A stretch of DNA of 64,000 bases from Cristatella mucedo (Eukaryota; Bryozoa; Phylactolaemata; Cristatellidae), in assembly GCA_009760855.2 (NCBI GenBank), contig WPIO01000074.1:636001-700000 (forward strand), in the 5' to 3' direction. The position numbers and the translations under genes are program-made. The notes beneath the pieces were generated by a model that ran no database searches, had not been told where the DNA came from, and was given only the letters and a program-made list of their open reading frames with translations. Positions 10,892 to 22,480 of this stretch are shown in pieces (the first letter of the stretch is position 1; each line of letters opens with the position of its first letter).

Positions 10892-11999
10892 CGACGTCGC
10901 ACCCGTTTAGAGCGAGTCGGACTAAAGATGATCGAGTGTACACCAGGTTCGCTGACCTTGACGCTCCCGCTGACCCGGCCGACATGATGCTCATGCCGAC
11001 CGCATGGTACATGAGGCTGCGGCGGCTGTAGGCGCAACCGAGTGTGGTGGGAGTCGCATTCACTTATCCAACGCGAGAGACCGCCTCCTCACACTCGAGC
11101 GCCTGCACTGCAGCGCTCTGCCGCCGCGACCTCACGCCGTCTTCACGGCTCTTTCCCGCCGCAGCCTCAGCTGTCTCGACTTACAGCCCGAAGGTTGCTG
11201 CTACGACGATCTGTCGGCCGACGCCGGAGAAGTGGCGGTCGTCGGCTAAGTGAGGGAGCAGCAGGCGCCCTAATCCTTCGACTGCTGCGGAAATGGCGGC
11301 CATGGTTGCTCCTCCCGATTCACTGGCCACACCGGTGTCGCAGCTGACAATGGCCTCTCCGTGATCGCCTCATGAAGCAATTCTAAAATAAGCTCTAACA
11401 GCTTCGCGGACGATCGTACTCAACCCTGCCCATTCATCTTAGCCCTCTCCACTGCCTCCCTGCCCGCCCTGCGCCGCCCTTACTACTGAGCTGGCTGGCT
11501 TCGCAGTAGAGAGGGCGAGGCTGAGGGGCGGCGGGACAGTCGACCTGGCGAGCCAGCTGCCGCCGAAAGCCGCTGAACGCCCGCTCGCCGTCTAGCTCTT
11601 ACTCCAAGCTTTGGTCGAGTGGGCGGCGACCGCTTGGGCCATAGGTTCGGCGGCTGAAGGTTTGAACAGATTGCAGGCGCCGGCCCCGCCGGCAGCACAC
11701 ACTCGGGCGCTGGCTTCCTCCGTTTGAGCAGCAGCAGCCAAGACTACAAGGGAGCAGGCGCCAGGCGTCAAAGTCCGGAAGTGTGAACGGGAATGAGTGA
11801 AAGTGACAGCGGCGTCGGCGGCCGCTGTCGTTCTTTCTGCCTCGGGAAAGAAGCCGGAAGCGGCTCCAGAGGAACATCTCGGATGACCTTTTTTTGAAGC
11901 ACGTGTGCAAATTATGCCTAGCGAACGATTTCGCCGCGAGCGTGCGATTCTGTCAAGTAAGTTTTGCACGCACCAATCACGCCGTCTGCAAGAAACTAA
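10892..11999. other. GC-rich unassigned stretch
   Basis: Moderately GC- and CpG-rich sequence with many short overlapping frames on both strands. I see no splice-consistent gene, no RNA gene and no repeat match elsewhere in the window. Confidence 0.5.
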
Positions 12000-12112
12000 T
12001 CGTCGGCTAAGTTACGTTTGCTGGCAAACTAATTTTGCTTTCTTCCGGGCCCTCGTTAATCGGCCGCGGTCTGAGTGCAGCCAACTGCATTTTTTGGTCA
12101 GATGCATTACTC
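12000..12112. repeat. Short dispersed repeat shared with about 22370-22475
   Basis: The order of matching blocks is the same in both places: ttgctgg followed by an AT-rich gap, cttcc.g.ccctcgt, ccaactgca.tttttggtcag here against ccaactgcagtttctggtca near 22447. At 22370 the block sits at the end of a satellite monomer relic, so this is probably another scrap of the same material. Confidence 0.5.
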
Positions 12113-13849
12113 TCTTACAAACTTCGCTTTTGACCAGGGGCTCTATAGCTGCTGTTCTGTCCGTTATTAAACCCAGAAGAGACTTATTTTTTCGCTTTCC
12201 GTGGTCCTTGAGCTAACACCTGAGGGCTAAAAATCTTATTTCGTCGTTTTCTTGTCTCGGTTGTAGGATGTCGTTTGCCTAATACTATGAATATTCGTTC
12301 GCTGGGTGAAAAGCGCCTCAATACCCCTGCTGTTTCATGTGCTCAACATGTCCGGATCAGCTCGATTAGCACTTATGATTGCTTGCTCGCTTGCCAATCG
12401 CGTCATGCCTGAACACAGCTGCTGGCGGGGAAACAGCTCGTCGTCACGTTCTTCGTCATCGTAAATGACGATTAGCCTACGTGTCTACGTCTGGACATCG
12501 GCAGTAGGCTCAGCAGCGTAGGCTTTGAACATGCGTGCCGATTTGGTAGACTAATTGGCGGTCAATTCTAACTGTAGCAGGCCTTTACTGCTTAGAGAAG
12601 AAAAGTGAATCGTAGAAGAAAGAAAACATCTGTCATGTTTTCTCGACAGACAGATCAACCATTCCCTGCCGATGGCCAATCCGGGCGGTGACACGTCGAT
12701 CACTGCTCTTTCGTGCATGCGGCACCTGCAGAAATCCATACCGACTTTTACAGAGAGGCCTAGTCTGTGCTAGCCCGTTGTTTGGCAACGTGTCGAAGAG
12801 CTGCATCGAGCGCCTCCGACGCCCGCCGTGCTACTTTTAGTGTTCACCCATCAAGGTCAAGGCGTTTGTACTAGGTCAAGCTCTACAGCTCAGATGGCTT
12901 ACATTGCAGATCTGAGGCGTTTCATGCTGTGCAGTCATCCAACGCAGTGGCTTCAAGTAAAGAAGACTCGCTGTGACGAGGAGGTTGGACTGCTCGCGTG
13001 GGCGTCTCGCGAATCACCCCAACAGCTGCCCAGCTTCACTCGCCAGATCGAGTCGACCAGTCGCCTTTGCAGGTGTTACCCAGCCATGTCGTCGAGCACG
13101 TGACCAACTCGTCGAACCAACTCGTCCAACAGGTGTCCGCAAGAAGGCAAGCAGCCGCCGCAACGTTAGAACGAGTACCCTTCGACAGCCAGGACATGAC
13201 CTTGCTAGGACCTTTCTTGCTGAACTTTGCCGACCGTTGCTGCTATCGCCAAGTTTGTAACCTATGTTTTTTGTTGGATTTTTCTAAAAAAAAAAAATGT
13301 CCCCATTGGAAGGACTCGTAGAAACGCATATAACTAAGGATCATTTTCGACGTTCCGCCGAGCTGGTGCTGGGCTGTCAGTTGCACTGTAACTATTCGAT
13401 GGTAGCACGCGGCTGCTCCACGAACTTTAGCGGCATGTTTCCAAGCGAAGATCTGTGTCTTGTTTTAGCATTTCTTCGGGACATCCCGCTGCAGATTAAC
13501 TGATTATGGCTACAACTTTGGTTTCATTTTGACCTCTCGCCGCTGGCTCTTACGTCGGACGACTCCAGCGTCTATCTGCATTCTGAAACCATTGTGGAGC
13601 GGTGAATGAACGTAGAAATAAACAGTTATTACTTTGTTATGTTTTTGCAAGCGCCTTTTAGTTCAGCACCTTCTGCTTCTTTGATGAGCTTACGCGAGAA
13701 TATTCGAGATTCGAAGCTCGAAAAGCCCGTCTCGGCTACCACGGTGGTCAGAGAGAAATTTTCCATTGAAAAACTCAAAGGAAAGAGTTCGGACGTCTTC
13801 ACAAGACCGCTTGGCAGCATTGAACTCCGGCCGGTAACTGTAGGATGAG
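12113..13849. other. Unassigned stretch
   Basis: No recognisable gene, tRNA or mobile element. Several short frames overlap on both strands around 12830-13320. An 11-bp poly-A run lies at about 13287. The 80-codon frame at 13606-13848 and its antisense partner are not supported by anything else. Confidence 0.4.
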
Positions 13850-14900
13850 TAGATGTGATGGGTGAGGACGAGGCTTAGTCTACCCCTCCGAGAAGCGATC
13901 CATTTACCGTGGAAAGTTATTGCACAATCGTGCCTATTTGGAACATGTCTACTCATGCACATACTTTTTTAAGCGGACTAACTTTCCCCGTACTCAATGC
14001 GCACTATCAGCACTAATACGGAAGCTCACACATTGCGGTGATTATGCGTGCCGAGGCGTTGCAAACAGCTTTCGGCCTAAATTGGCGACAAAAAACCAAC
14101 CGTAAACGTTTGCTTGGAGAAGTGGGTGACTTCGTACCTCGATATGATGATCTCGTCACGCATGCGAACGATTTGAATGCTTCGTCCAAGTTCAGTAAGC
14201 AGAACCGCCCCGTCGCTCCTTCACTATCTACAATTATCTCCACTCTGTCGGGCCGATTTTCTGCCCTGCTAGTGAGGCCCAAGCTCGCTCACCACCTGCA
14301 GATTTATGCCACTTTGCATGCAGTGCCTTTGCCCTTGCCTTAGCAATGCACTCGACCTTCATCCGGAAGCTACACCGTCTTTCTGAGTTTGAGCATGTAT
14401 ATGACACGACACGCCATCCAAGCAGCAAACTACCGATTAACATCCAAAGTGCTTCCTGCGTCCCTTAAATGAAAGTCGTGGCTGATTCGGTTGGAGGAAA
14501 GCACGCGTGAATGAAAGTGCAAATGGCCAAACTCTCGCAATTGAAAATAAATTTAACTTAAGCAAGACCGAAAGCGAGACATTCCTAAAAGTGACAGTTT
14601 CAAAACTTCAAATGCGACGGATGTGAAAAGAAAAAAAATCGCAAAGTGCACACTGCTTATACCCCTAACCAACGAATGGTATGACGAGAAGAACGGACTA
14701 TATAGAAATCTATTCCTGTGTAGGGTTTATGGTTTACTAAACTTTCATAACTGAACGAAAAAACGTAAGAATGAACCAGGAAGCATATCTATTTTGAATT
14801 TGTTCCATTTTGTCCGATAAAGATTTTCGCTACGTCTAGAAATAGCGGCACAATTTTCGCGTCACTAGGAAGGGCTCACCAGTCAGGTGTCCAGGCAGCA
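13850..14900 (+). repeat. Left arm of a large two-part repeat (copy 1)
   Basis: This arm matches the reverse complement of about 25040-25890. Matching landmarks include gaggcttagtctacccctcc (13869) against the complement of 25840-25865, ctacaattatctccactctg (14228) against the complement of 25487-25506, aaagtgacagtttcaaaact (14588), and cgataaagattttcgctacg (14815). It contains short frames on both strands but no recognised protein. Element type unknown. Confidence 0.75.
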
Positions 14901-15347
14901 GGAGCAAAGTAGAACTTGTCCGTGATTTGTATTCGTAATTCACGTTATAATGCGGGCATAGTACTTTATGAGTCCGCTTTAAAACGAAGAATAATGATTT
15001 TTCTGTGTCATAGGTTTCCATGCACATGCGGTGGTAGACCCTGGGTGCCTCACCCACTCGCCGAGGCGGGCAATCCCACGCAACGCTCATGACGAATGGT
15101 TCAGCATCGCATAAGCTTATGTTAAATGACGTACTGAGTAAAATAGTAATAAATTACCAAGAATATAATTAAGTATATAATTAATAATATAAAGTACCAA
15201 CAATATAATCATTTATAGGTACTAATTATAATTAAAAAAACAAGTATAAATACGTGTTTGACATAATAAAATTAATTGGTACTATAACTATAGTTATCTT
15301 GGTTGTAATAAATTAATGCGAAATACGCTTATTTGCGACGTACACAG

Positions 15348-15427
15348 GCGATGAGCACCTGGAAAGACATTGAGTTCTCTGAGGGTGCTCTATCAAGTGT
15401 ATTATTATTACTATAATTATTATTATA
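15348..15427 (+). mobile_element. Tail-only LINE-A insertion
   Basis: About 80 bp containing gagcacctggaaagacattg, agttctctgagggtgctcta and an ATT-rich tail match only the last 80 bp of LINE-A. The related segment at 26230-26250 runs straight through (gtacacaggccataaggtcg), so the insertion boundary is directly visible. Confidence 0.8.
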
Positions 15428-15507
15428 AGGTCGTAGGGCACTGAGCCACAAGTGCCCTAGCCGAAGTAACGCTTAAGGACTCGTTAAGTGACACTGGCGC
15501 AGACTCA

Positions 15508-15675
15508 CTGGGCACAAGGTCTTAGTCCCGGGAAGGAGTGCTCACTCTTTAGGACACCAAGGTCGTGGGCTCAATTCCTGAAATGGGCGATCCTTTATTG
15601 TTCACTGCAAGCAGAGGTTATAGCCGGAAGACTCTTCTGCTGCTATATAAATGTATCTTCTGGAATGAACCTTGG
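15508..15675 (+). mobile_element. SINE-1 copy inside the large repeat
   Basis: A tRNA-like head with the B-box-like block gtcgtgggctcaattcct is followed by the SINE-1 body: gcgatcctttattg, ctgcaag, ggttatagccggaagactct, tctgctgctatataaatg. The same SINE sits at the same place in copy 2 (about 26325-26540), so it was inserted before the segment duplicated. Confidence 0.7.
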
Positions 15676-15864
15676 TCTTTAGCTAACGCTCGAGTGACTC
15701 GTCGTAGGAGCGCTATGGATTACGCGAGGGATTACTCGCAGTAATACGTGCGCTCAGTAGAAGTGACAACGCCACAAAACGTAGGTAGGAAATAGCGTCT
15801 GACAAGCTATGCATTGCGGGTACTGAGTGGTCATAGGAGAACACATCATATACTATCAGTTCTT

Positions 15865-16720
15865 CTTGAGCGCCTCTCATCTCGCCTGGGCATCACTGGC
15901 ACTACTCCGTAAGGGTTCAGGTCCAATCTCAGTGGGAGACTCCAGAGTATTGACGTGAATGGGCAAAGATTATCCGAGGTACCTCTGAACTAAGGGGTAG
16001 CTCAGGGCTCCGTGCTATGTCCGGTTCTTTTCACGATTTATACTCTCCCTCTTGCCAATATGATTGCCAAGCACAATCTAGGCTTTCACTTGTATGCGAA
16101 TGACACTCAATAGTACCTTTGCTTTGATCCCTCCCAGCCTTCAAGCACCTCGACTTCTCTTAATTCCCTGGCTGCATGTATTGATGACATCCGCACATGA
16201 ATAGCTGCAACCGGTCTTAAACTAAGCGATGATGCAACTAACATATTAGTTTTGGGCAAACCAAGTGTGATATGAGCAAACCACGTGGTATAAGGACGCC
16301 CCATCTAAGTGGGTCCATGCATTTGTGACATCCCGTCTTGACTTCTGTAACTCACTGCTTGCTAGCCTACCGGCACGTGCAATCAGGAGCTTACAGCTGG
16401 TGCAAAACTCTGCAGCTAGGCTTGTCTGTCGTGAGCATCTTAGTTACCTCATCACACCACTTCTCGCCGACCTGCACTGGCTACCAGTCAAGCAACGGAT
16501 CGATTTCAAGGTTTTGTCGCTCACTTTAGGTCACTTCATTCTTTGGCTCCAGCCTATCTCTCAGATCTACTCCTCCATCAGGCCAAGCATCGTGCCACTC
16601 GCTTTTCGGAATCCAACAGTTTACCAATACCTCGTAAAAATCTCAAATCATTTGGAGACCGTGCATTGAGTTCGTATGCTCCCAGAGCCTGGAACTCACT
16701 TCCAACTTGGGCGACTTAGA
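15865..16720 (+). pseudogene. LINE-A fragment: reverse transcriptase C-terminal half, broken
   Basis: Clearly the same element as 53850-54930: cttcttgagcgcctctca, gactccagagtattgacgtg, and the catalytic box region near 16096 in which the codons read YANDTQ followed by a stop instead of YVDDTQLY. The C-terminal part encodes LDFCNSLLASLPARAIRSLQ and LLADLHWLPVKQRIDFKVL (16336-16530). About 150 bp are missing near 16310 compared with the longer copy. Multiple stops and frameshifts make it a dead copy. It abuts the right arm of the large repeat. Confidence 0.85.
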
Positions 16721-18890
16721 CGAGTGATAGGTCTCGTACAAGCAGCTGCTCCGTCATTAATCTTCACATATTGATTATTCGTCATTAATACTCGTCATTA
16801 ATCTTCACATAGCACTTGCGCATCTCTCTCATGAATACGTGCCACTTTTGAGGAACTGCAAAAGACATCGATAGTACCGACGAGGGGACAACTCCCTACG
16901 ACGCAAGGGCAGTGACTCACGCGATCGGACGAAGTACAGCCCTCATCGACCACGAGGGTGGGGGGAGGCACACATTTACCAACATACACAAATTTAGCTG
17001 ATTTTATGACAGGCAAAAAACGCAAGGTAGTCCGCCGCTGACCGAACAAGCTTTCCGTAAACGTGTCGGATGCTGCCAAACGGCCTTGAACTGTGCAGCA
17101 GCAGCAGCTGCTGCCAGTTGAAGGTGACCCGTAGTAACTTAATTTCTCTGCCCAGGCTAGTTTCGTCTAACGCGCGATGCAAGTTAAGCTGGTGGCCACG
17201 CCCTGCTGCTGCTGCTGCTGCGAAGGCGCTGGGAGAAGCTCACGCTCCCCATAGTAGCGGGGCTGTTTGTTTTTCAGAGGATGGCGAGCATTCGAGGTCA
17301 GACTCGCACCGAAAGTGAGCGGCTCGTCTGACCTCAACCTTCCTTTGACTGTGACCTTCGCGACTTTCACGACTCGTCGAAGTCAACAACATGTTCATAA
17401 GAGCCATGCCAAATACTGCTCAATGATTGCTTTCCGACCTGCCCGCGGCCGCCGGCCTCGGGCAGTGCCGGTGGAGGCGAAAAAACAAGGCCGATTTCGA
17501 GGCTTCTTAATTGCAAGAGCCAGCTCGACTGACTGACTGCTCGGCAGATGCCCCAGATGCAGACAGAGCGACAGGTCATGGACAGGTCAAAGCTGCAGTT
17601 TGATGACCATGTGATCATATGCCGGTACTGCTCCTCAGCTAAACCGGCGGTGAGCAGCTGTTGGGAGCGTTATCGGGACGGGCCGGTGCACAGCTACGTC
17701 AGTCCGTCTCTGATGTGGCGTGGATACAGACCGGCTGTGTCCTCCAGCCAACTCGCGGGGACTCACAACAGCTGTGGCTGGGAGGGAGTGAAGGCAAGTG
17801 GGAACGCATGAGAGAACAGTCGTGTTTGGGGAGCGCTGCAGGCTCCTAGAAAATCGACCTTCTTGTGAGCCAGCTTTAGTTGTCTGCATGCCTCCGCGTG
17901 CGTGCTAGTTGGGAGAGCGTTATTAATCTACAAAGTTGCAGCTTTCGCTCCGTCCCCCCTCGGAGTCGGGGAGATCCTGAACCGACTGCACGACTTTCGT
18001 CGTCAGCTGACTCTGCTGGCCAGAATGGCAGCTCGGGCAGAGACAGGAGCAGGTCGGGAAGAGTTCAGCCACAGCTTGCCGGACAAAAGGGGGCGAGGGT
18101 ACATCGATCGGCCACGAGAAATGGCCGGCGGCTGTTTTGCCGCTTTTTAATGCCCTGCAGCTGCTGCAGGGCGTACAGCGGGCGCCGACGGTCAGGCCGA
18201 GCAGTCAGCCGTCAGCCGAGTGGGCTGGCCGGTCACGTACAGGGCAGCCTACCTACAAGCAAGATGAGCCCGGCCAGCTCTGAGGCAGGCGGTCTGAGGC
18301 AGGAGAGGGGAAGACGGAGCGGCAGAGAGGGAGAGATGGAGGGAGAGGAGGAGAGAGGGAGGGAGAGTTCGAGCTCTGCTACTCTGGCGCCAGACGATCG
18401 AAGATTATTTTCGGTAATAAATGTAGTGCATACCGAAGTCGTAAGTTCATCCGAAGCTCGAGAAGGATGGCGAACCCCTGGCTTAAATACTTATTACCCC
18501 GATGCATCCGAATGACCAGACCATTTTGGAGGCAGCAGCAACAACCACTTCCGATCCGCCATTGGCCAAGTGCCGTGCTGGAAGGCTGGCGAGCTACTAA
18601 GCAGGCGAGCGGTTGTCTTTGGGGTCGTAATGCCGTCGTGGCAACAAGACAGATATATTAGTCGGTACGTTAATCAGAGGATAATGGATACGGTAGCGCC
18701 CATGGGGGGGGGGGGAGCTTGAAGCAGCCACGCCCTTAAGCACTGAGGAAATAGTGGCAGCTCGCTGTACTGATTTGGCATATGAGACTGCCAAGCAGCA
18801 AAGAGAAAGGTGGCGCAGACCATGGAAACAAATCGCTCAAGCTCCGATTCTTTCTAGTTCGGTACTGCATAGAAAGAGACAATGTTCTCT
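16721..18890. other. Unassigned GC-rich stretch with short triplet runs
   Basis: Contains a cagcagcagcagctgctgcc run at about 17097-17116, a (tgc)n run at 17203-17222 and a poly-G run near 18707-18716. There is a purine-rich region at 18300-18370. The frames of up to 211 codons overlap on several frames and lack protein-like composition. No gene recognised. Confidence 0.45.
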
Positions 18891-19144
18891 TGAGGGCGCT
18901 ATGCACACAGCGTTTGTATTTATAATCGCTATACGCGAAAGGCTCCCGATTTCTGTTGTTCATTCCAGCAATGTGCCTTGCTCTTTTAGCCCGCGTTGTG
19001 TGCGCCTGCGGCTTCTGCTGTTATTAGCGAAGCGCCTGACACTAATGCACACGCCTCACCTGCGGCCAATAGTCGAGCCATTGAAGCAGCTCAGCGCTGG
19101 GCCACTAATGCAGGTTATGTTTCGTATCGTCTGCTGTAATTGAT

Positions 19145-19285
19145 TGGGCTCTCGTGTATGCACCCATACAGAGGAATAAAGGAGAGTCCCGTTCGCTGCC
19201 TACGTGCGCCCGCTGTGTCTCCTCGAGACTTCCACTGGAACAGCCGCCGCTGGAGACATTGTCACACAATACCTGGTTTTTCTTG
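19145..19285 (+). mobile_element. LTR-like 3' portion with polyadenylation signal (plus strand)
   Basis: The order of blocks, gtatg.accc then gaggaataaaggagagtc, ccgttcgctgcctacgtgcg, gagac, ctggagacattgtcacacaa, parallels 24134-24263. It contains an AATAAA signal and ends in ACA, as the R-U5 part of a retroviral-type LTR would. No internal gag-pol sequence is seen beside it, so it would be a solo or fragmentary LTR. A different repeat class is possible. Confidence 0.45.
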
Positions 19286-19574
19286 CGCTTTGGTTCCTTT
19301 CTGTTTTCAAGTGTTGCGCCTTTCTGACAAGCGAGTGGGTGACAAGTGGATGACAAGTGCCGAGGGTGTTGAGTCGTTGCTTCTGTCTGCCACGACATCC
19401 CATCCAGGGCTCCGTGGCACCACCGTGTCAGTCTTTCCGAAAGTGTTGTGGAACGTACTTCGCTCTCTTTTTCAATAATTAAAAGTAAAAATACGTATAT
19501 TCAACAACGACAATTGTGTAGCAAAAAGTGCATTGTTGTTCAGGTGCTGTACCCGACTGTGCCTTCGCAGGTCA

Positions 19575-20067
19575 CCAGTTAAAAGTTCTTACGCTGACCC
19601 ACAAGGCCCACCACGACTACGCTCCTTCGTACCTAGCTGAACTGCTGCATCAGTTTCAGCCGGTTCACGCCCTCAGGTCCCGTGTGGACAATAAATTAGC
19701 TGTCCCATTCCTCCGCTTAAAGACCGTTGGAGACAGAAGCTTTAGCTCTGCAGGTCCTAGACTGTGGAACTTGCTTCCATTATTCTTACGCAACGACAAC
19801 CACTCTCCTACTGCCGACTATGGCACATCCTTTTCAGCGGTCCTGAGCTAGTACTTCTATTCTACTCACTACCTCAACTGCTCTCCTGACTCTGCTATGC
19901 TTCCCACTTTCTCTTTGTTGCGTGAGACGAAGTCTGTTGGCTACCGAATGCGTACCGAAAGCCGCTTAGGCTGTGAGTGCGCTATGCAAAACTCTCCTGC
20001 GTGACACCCACATGGTCTATATGAATTTGTGGAGTTAAAGACGGAGATACATTACATTACATTACCA
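19575..20067 (+). pseudogene. LINE-B 3' end
   Basis: The C-terminal end of the LINE-B reverse transcriptase is readable from 19579 to 19851: VLTLTHKA, SYLAELLHQFQPV, SFSSAGPRLWN, then the stop. It is followed by the LINE-B 3' untranslated region ending in repeated ATTAC units (gatacattacattacattac, 20047-20066). It is truncated at the 5' side. The copy matches 61795-62270 closely. Confidence 0.9.
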
Positions 20068-20935
20068 CGTCACCTCTCGAATCTCTTGCCGATTGAAAAT
20101 ACGAGATTGCCAAGACGATTCTCGGTATTCGCACGCTTCGCAAGCCGCTTAACGTTTCCCACGCGACCTGCACCTCTACCGCCGAGGCCTCGCATTGCCG
20201 CCGCGACGATCGCACGTGGTCACGTCGCGGCGGCTGATTTTTCGACGCCGTCCGCCTCAGGCTCTCCGCGCAGGCCAGCGGCTTCGCGCCCGGGTCTCCC
20301 TCGCGCTGCGGCGAGCGCTTTTGCCGCGTCGCCGGCCGAAGGAGCTCGTAGGCCAATCTAGTGGACGAGCGAGGTCAAACTTTCCCATTCGCTGGCGCTT
20401 TCTTCGGTGTACGCTCATCCTTCTCGTACTCCCTTTCTCGCAAGCGCTGTCTCATTGGCGCTTTCTCGCACGTGCTTTCCGGTATGCGCTCCGCATTCTC
20501 ATGTGCACTTCCGCCAGCCGTCGTCTGCTGCGTTCGACACGCAGCCACCGCAAAAAACCTGAACAGCGTGCCGTACGCACCCGCCGCAAAACGACCGGAC
20601 AACGCGGCGCCCAAATCCGTTGGCCAGCAGCTTTCGCACCTGCCCAGAAGAATCGAGACCGTTCGGACGCCGCCGACATCCGGGAAGGCCGAGCGACGCG
20701 TGCGTGCGCGCGCAGCCACACTAATAACCGAGAGCGTGTCTCGTCGCTCGCGGGAAGCATAAATAAGCCATAAAATTCGTCTACAGTGCGCACGCTTGGT
20801 TCTGCCGCCATTACCGAATAATAAAGGTCGCCAAGCTTCGAGCGTGAGGCATCTGCACCTCTTGGCGTCTGTAGCCACCCCGCTTGCTGTCGCAGGCCGG
20901 AGCTCAGTTTTTGTATACATGAATAAATATATAAA
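20068..20935. promoter_or_regulatory. CpG-rich block, possible CpG island
   Basis: Strongly GC- and CpG-rich from about 20150 to 20760, with long open frames on several strands at once (192 and 195 codons). Simultaneous open frames are expected where stop codons are rare, so I do not call a gene. A promoter role is inference only. An AT-rich stretch follows at 20920-20990. Confidence 0.3.
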
Positions 20936-21102
20936 TATATATTTATAAAAATTGTTATGCATATAAGCATATATTTATATAGCTCATTTGTATAGGTCAT
21001 TAACCCCATAAGAGTACATAACCAGTATTCAGGCACTTCAAATGTGCGACGGAGTCCATAGCCGAAAACCTCGGTTACTAAATACCTTTACATTTATGTC
21101 AC

Positions 21103-21375
21103 CTTAGCCCAGCATGGCCTGGGGTGCTGTGACATTTGATTGAAGTTGGGTGATTCAAGTCAGACGGTGGAACTGATGAGCTCTTTCTAAGTGGCTGTCG
21201 GCATACGTAAAATGCATACGTGCGTGCAGTGGGAGTCCTTAGATCAGCACGGCGTGGGGTGCTGTGACATTTGATCGAAGTTGGGTGATTCAAGTCAGAC
21301 GGTAAAACTGATGAGCTTTTTCGAAGTGCCTGTCGGCATACGTAAAATGCGTGCGTGCATGCATGCAGTGGGAGT
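21103..21375 (+). repeat. Two-copy tandem repeat, about 134-bp unit
   Basis: The blocks ggggtgctgtgacatttgat, gaagttgggtgattcaagtc, agacggt and gtcggcatacgtaaaatgc occur once from 21103 and again from 21237. The copies differ by a few substitutions and by the length of a gcgtgcatgc run at the end of the second. Confidence 0.9.
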
Positions 21376-21884
21376 CGTGCTGCCGACAACTAGTTTCTTT
21401 CATGTTCCTTACATATCTAGAACTAGGTCGTGAAGGTTCGAGTCTTTCAGCAGCATATCCTTTGTTACCCACTAGAACCAGGGTGGTACCCTCTAGGGGT
21501 TTCTTTCGCCGCTATAAAAATGAGTATGGTAAGTGAGATAACCTGTATGAAATTTTAATTAGAAGCATCGTGGTTGACTTAGAGGACAACGGACAGTCTG
21601 AGCCGAATTTACTGGACGCTTTCAACGTATTTGTGTCAAACGTCCATTAATCACGGCCACGGATGGCCTCAGTAATAGCACTGCTTTAGACCCTAGCACA
21701 TTCAACATGTCGAGTCTGTATGCGAGGCAGTCTGTAGGCGTGGCGTGGAATAAACATTTAATCTTATTCAAGCAACATAGCCAATAAAATCTACTAGTTT
21801 AAGAATTACATGTAACATCAAATAAAAGCTTCATTGTATAAGGCATGTAATTAACAGCAATATGTCTGGATGCGTAGCAATTTT

Positions 21885-22480
21885 CCAACTTTTTGTTTGC
21901 ACTACCCCTCGAGACTACTAGAAAACACGTTGTGCGTATAGCCCAGAGCTTTCGCCTCTCGCCACTAAACACCGGATGACGTAACGTTTCACGGGCAGCT
22001 CTACTCGTTCCCTGAATGCCCCTCGTGAGTCGAGGTTGCTAAGTCAGGCAGGGTCGGCCCTGCATCGAAAATAAAAAAAAAATACTAGCTGATTTAATGG
22101 CTTCTTTTGTATAGCGACAGAAGAGCCTTTACGGCTATCACCATCGCTTGCAGTAGTGATAAAGGATCGCCCACCACAGGATTAGAACCCACGACCTCGG
22201 GCCGAGGTCGTGAAAAGCAGGCACCTTACCTAGTGAGCCACTACGGTCAGCGAATGCACCAAACAAGCTTCAAGGGCTTGGGGGCTTTTAATGTGCTCAA
22301 TCTGGTCAATGTTTAGCCGAGGCATTTTGCGGTCTACCTTACTCTGTGTTGACAGCCTTCGTCATATCGCTGTCGAAGTCACTTTTGCTGGGAAAATGAA
22401 TTGTGGTTGCTTCCAGACCCTCGTCATTCAGATTCAGTCAGCGTGCTGCCAACTGCAGTTTCTGGTCAGGAAGTGAGCCG
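21885..22480. repeat. Satellite monomer relic interrupted by a SINE
   Basis: Left part (21885-22072): ccaactttttgtttgcacta and cccctcgtgagtcgaggttg match the monomer. Right part (22259-22480): gtgctcaatctggtcaatgt, ttagccgaggcattttgcgg matches the following monomer segment seen at about 8728-8765. The SINE-1 at 22073-22258 lies exactly between them. Confidence 0.7.
22073..22258 (-). mobile_element. SINE-1 copy (complete)
   Basis: On the minus strand: a tRNA-like head with gtcgtgggttctaatcctgt (B-box position), then gggcgatcctttatcac, the body ggtgatagccgtaaaggctc, ttctgtcgctatacaaaaga and the end agccattaaatcagctagta followed by a poly-A-like run on the plus-strand side (22070-22082). The element is about 185 bp. 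RNA polymerase III promoters are expected in the tRNA-like head. A partner LINE is not obvious from its tail. Confidence 0.85.

Larger units (their letters stand above)
15030..15870 (+). repeat. Right arm of a large two-part repeat (copy 1)
   Basis: This arm matches about 25900-26720 in the same orientation. It contains an AT-rich stretch (15110-15330), the block cgcttatttg.gacgtacacag, a SINE-1 copy, and the block ctcgagtgactcgtcgtagg (15689 and 26562). Relative to copy 2 it has one extra insertion, a LINE-A tail at 15348-15427. Confidence 0.8.
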
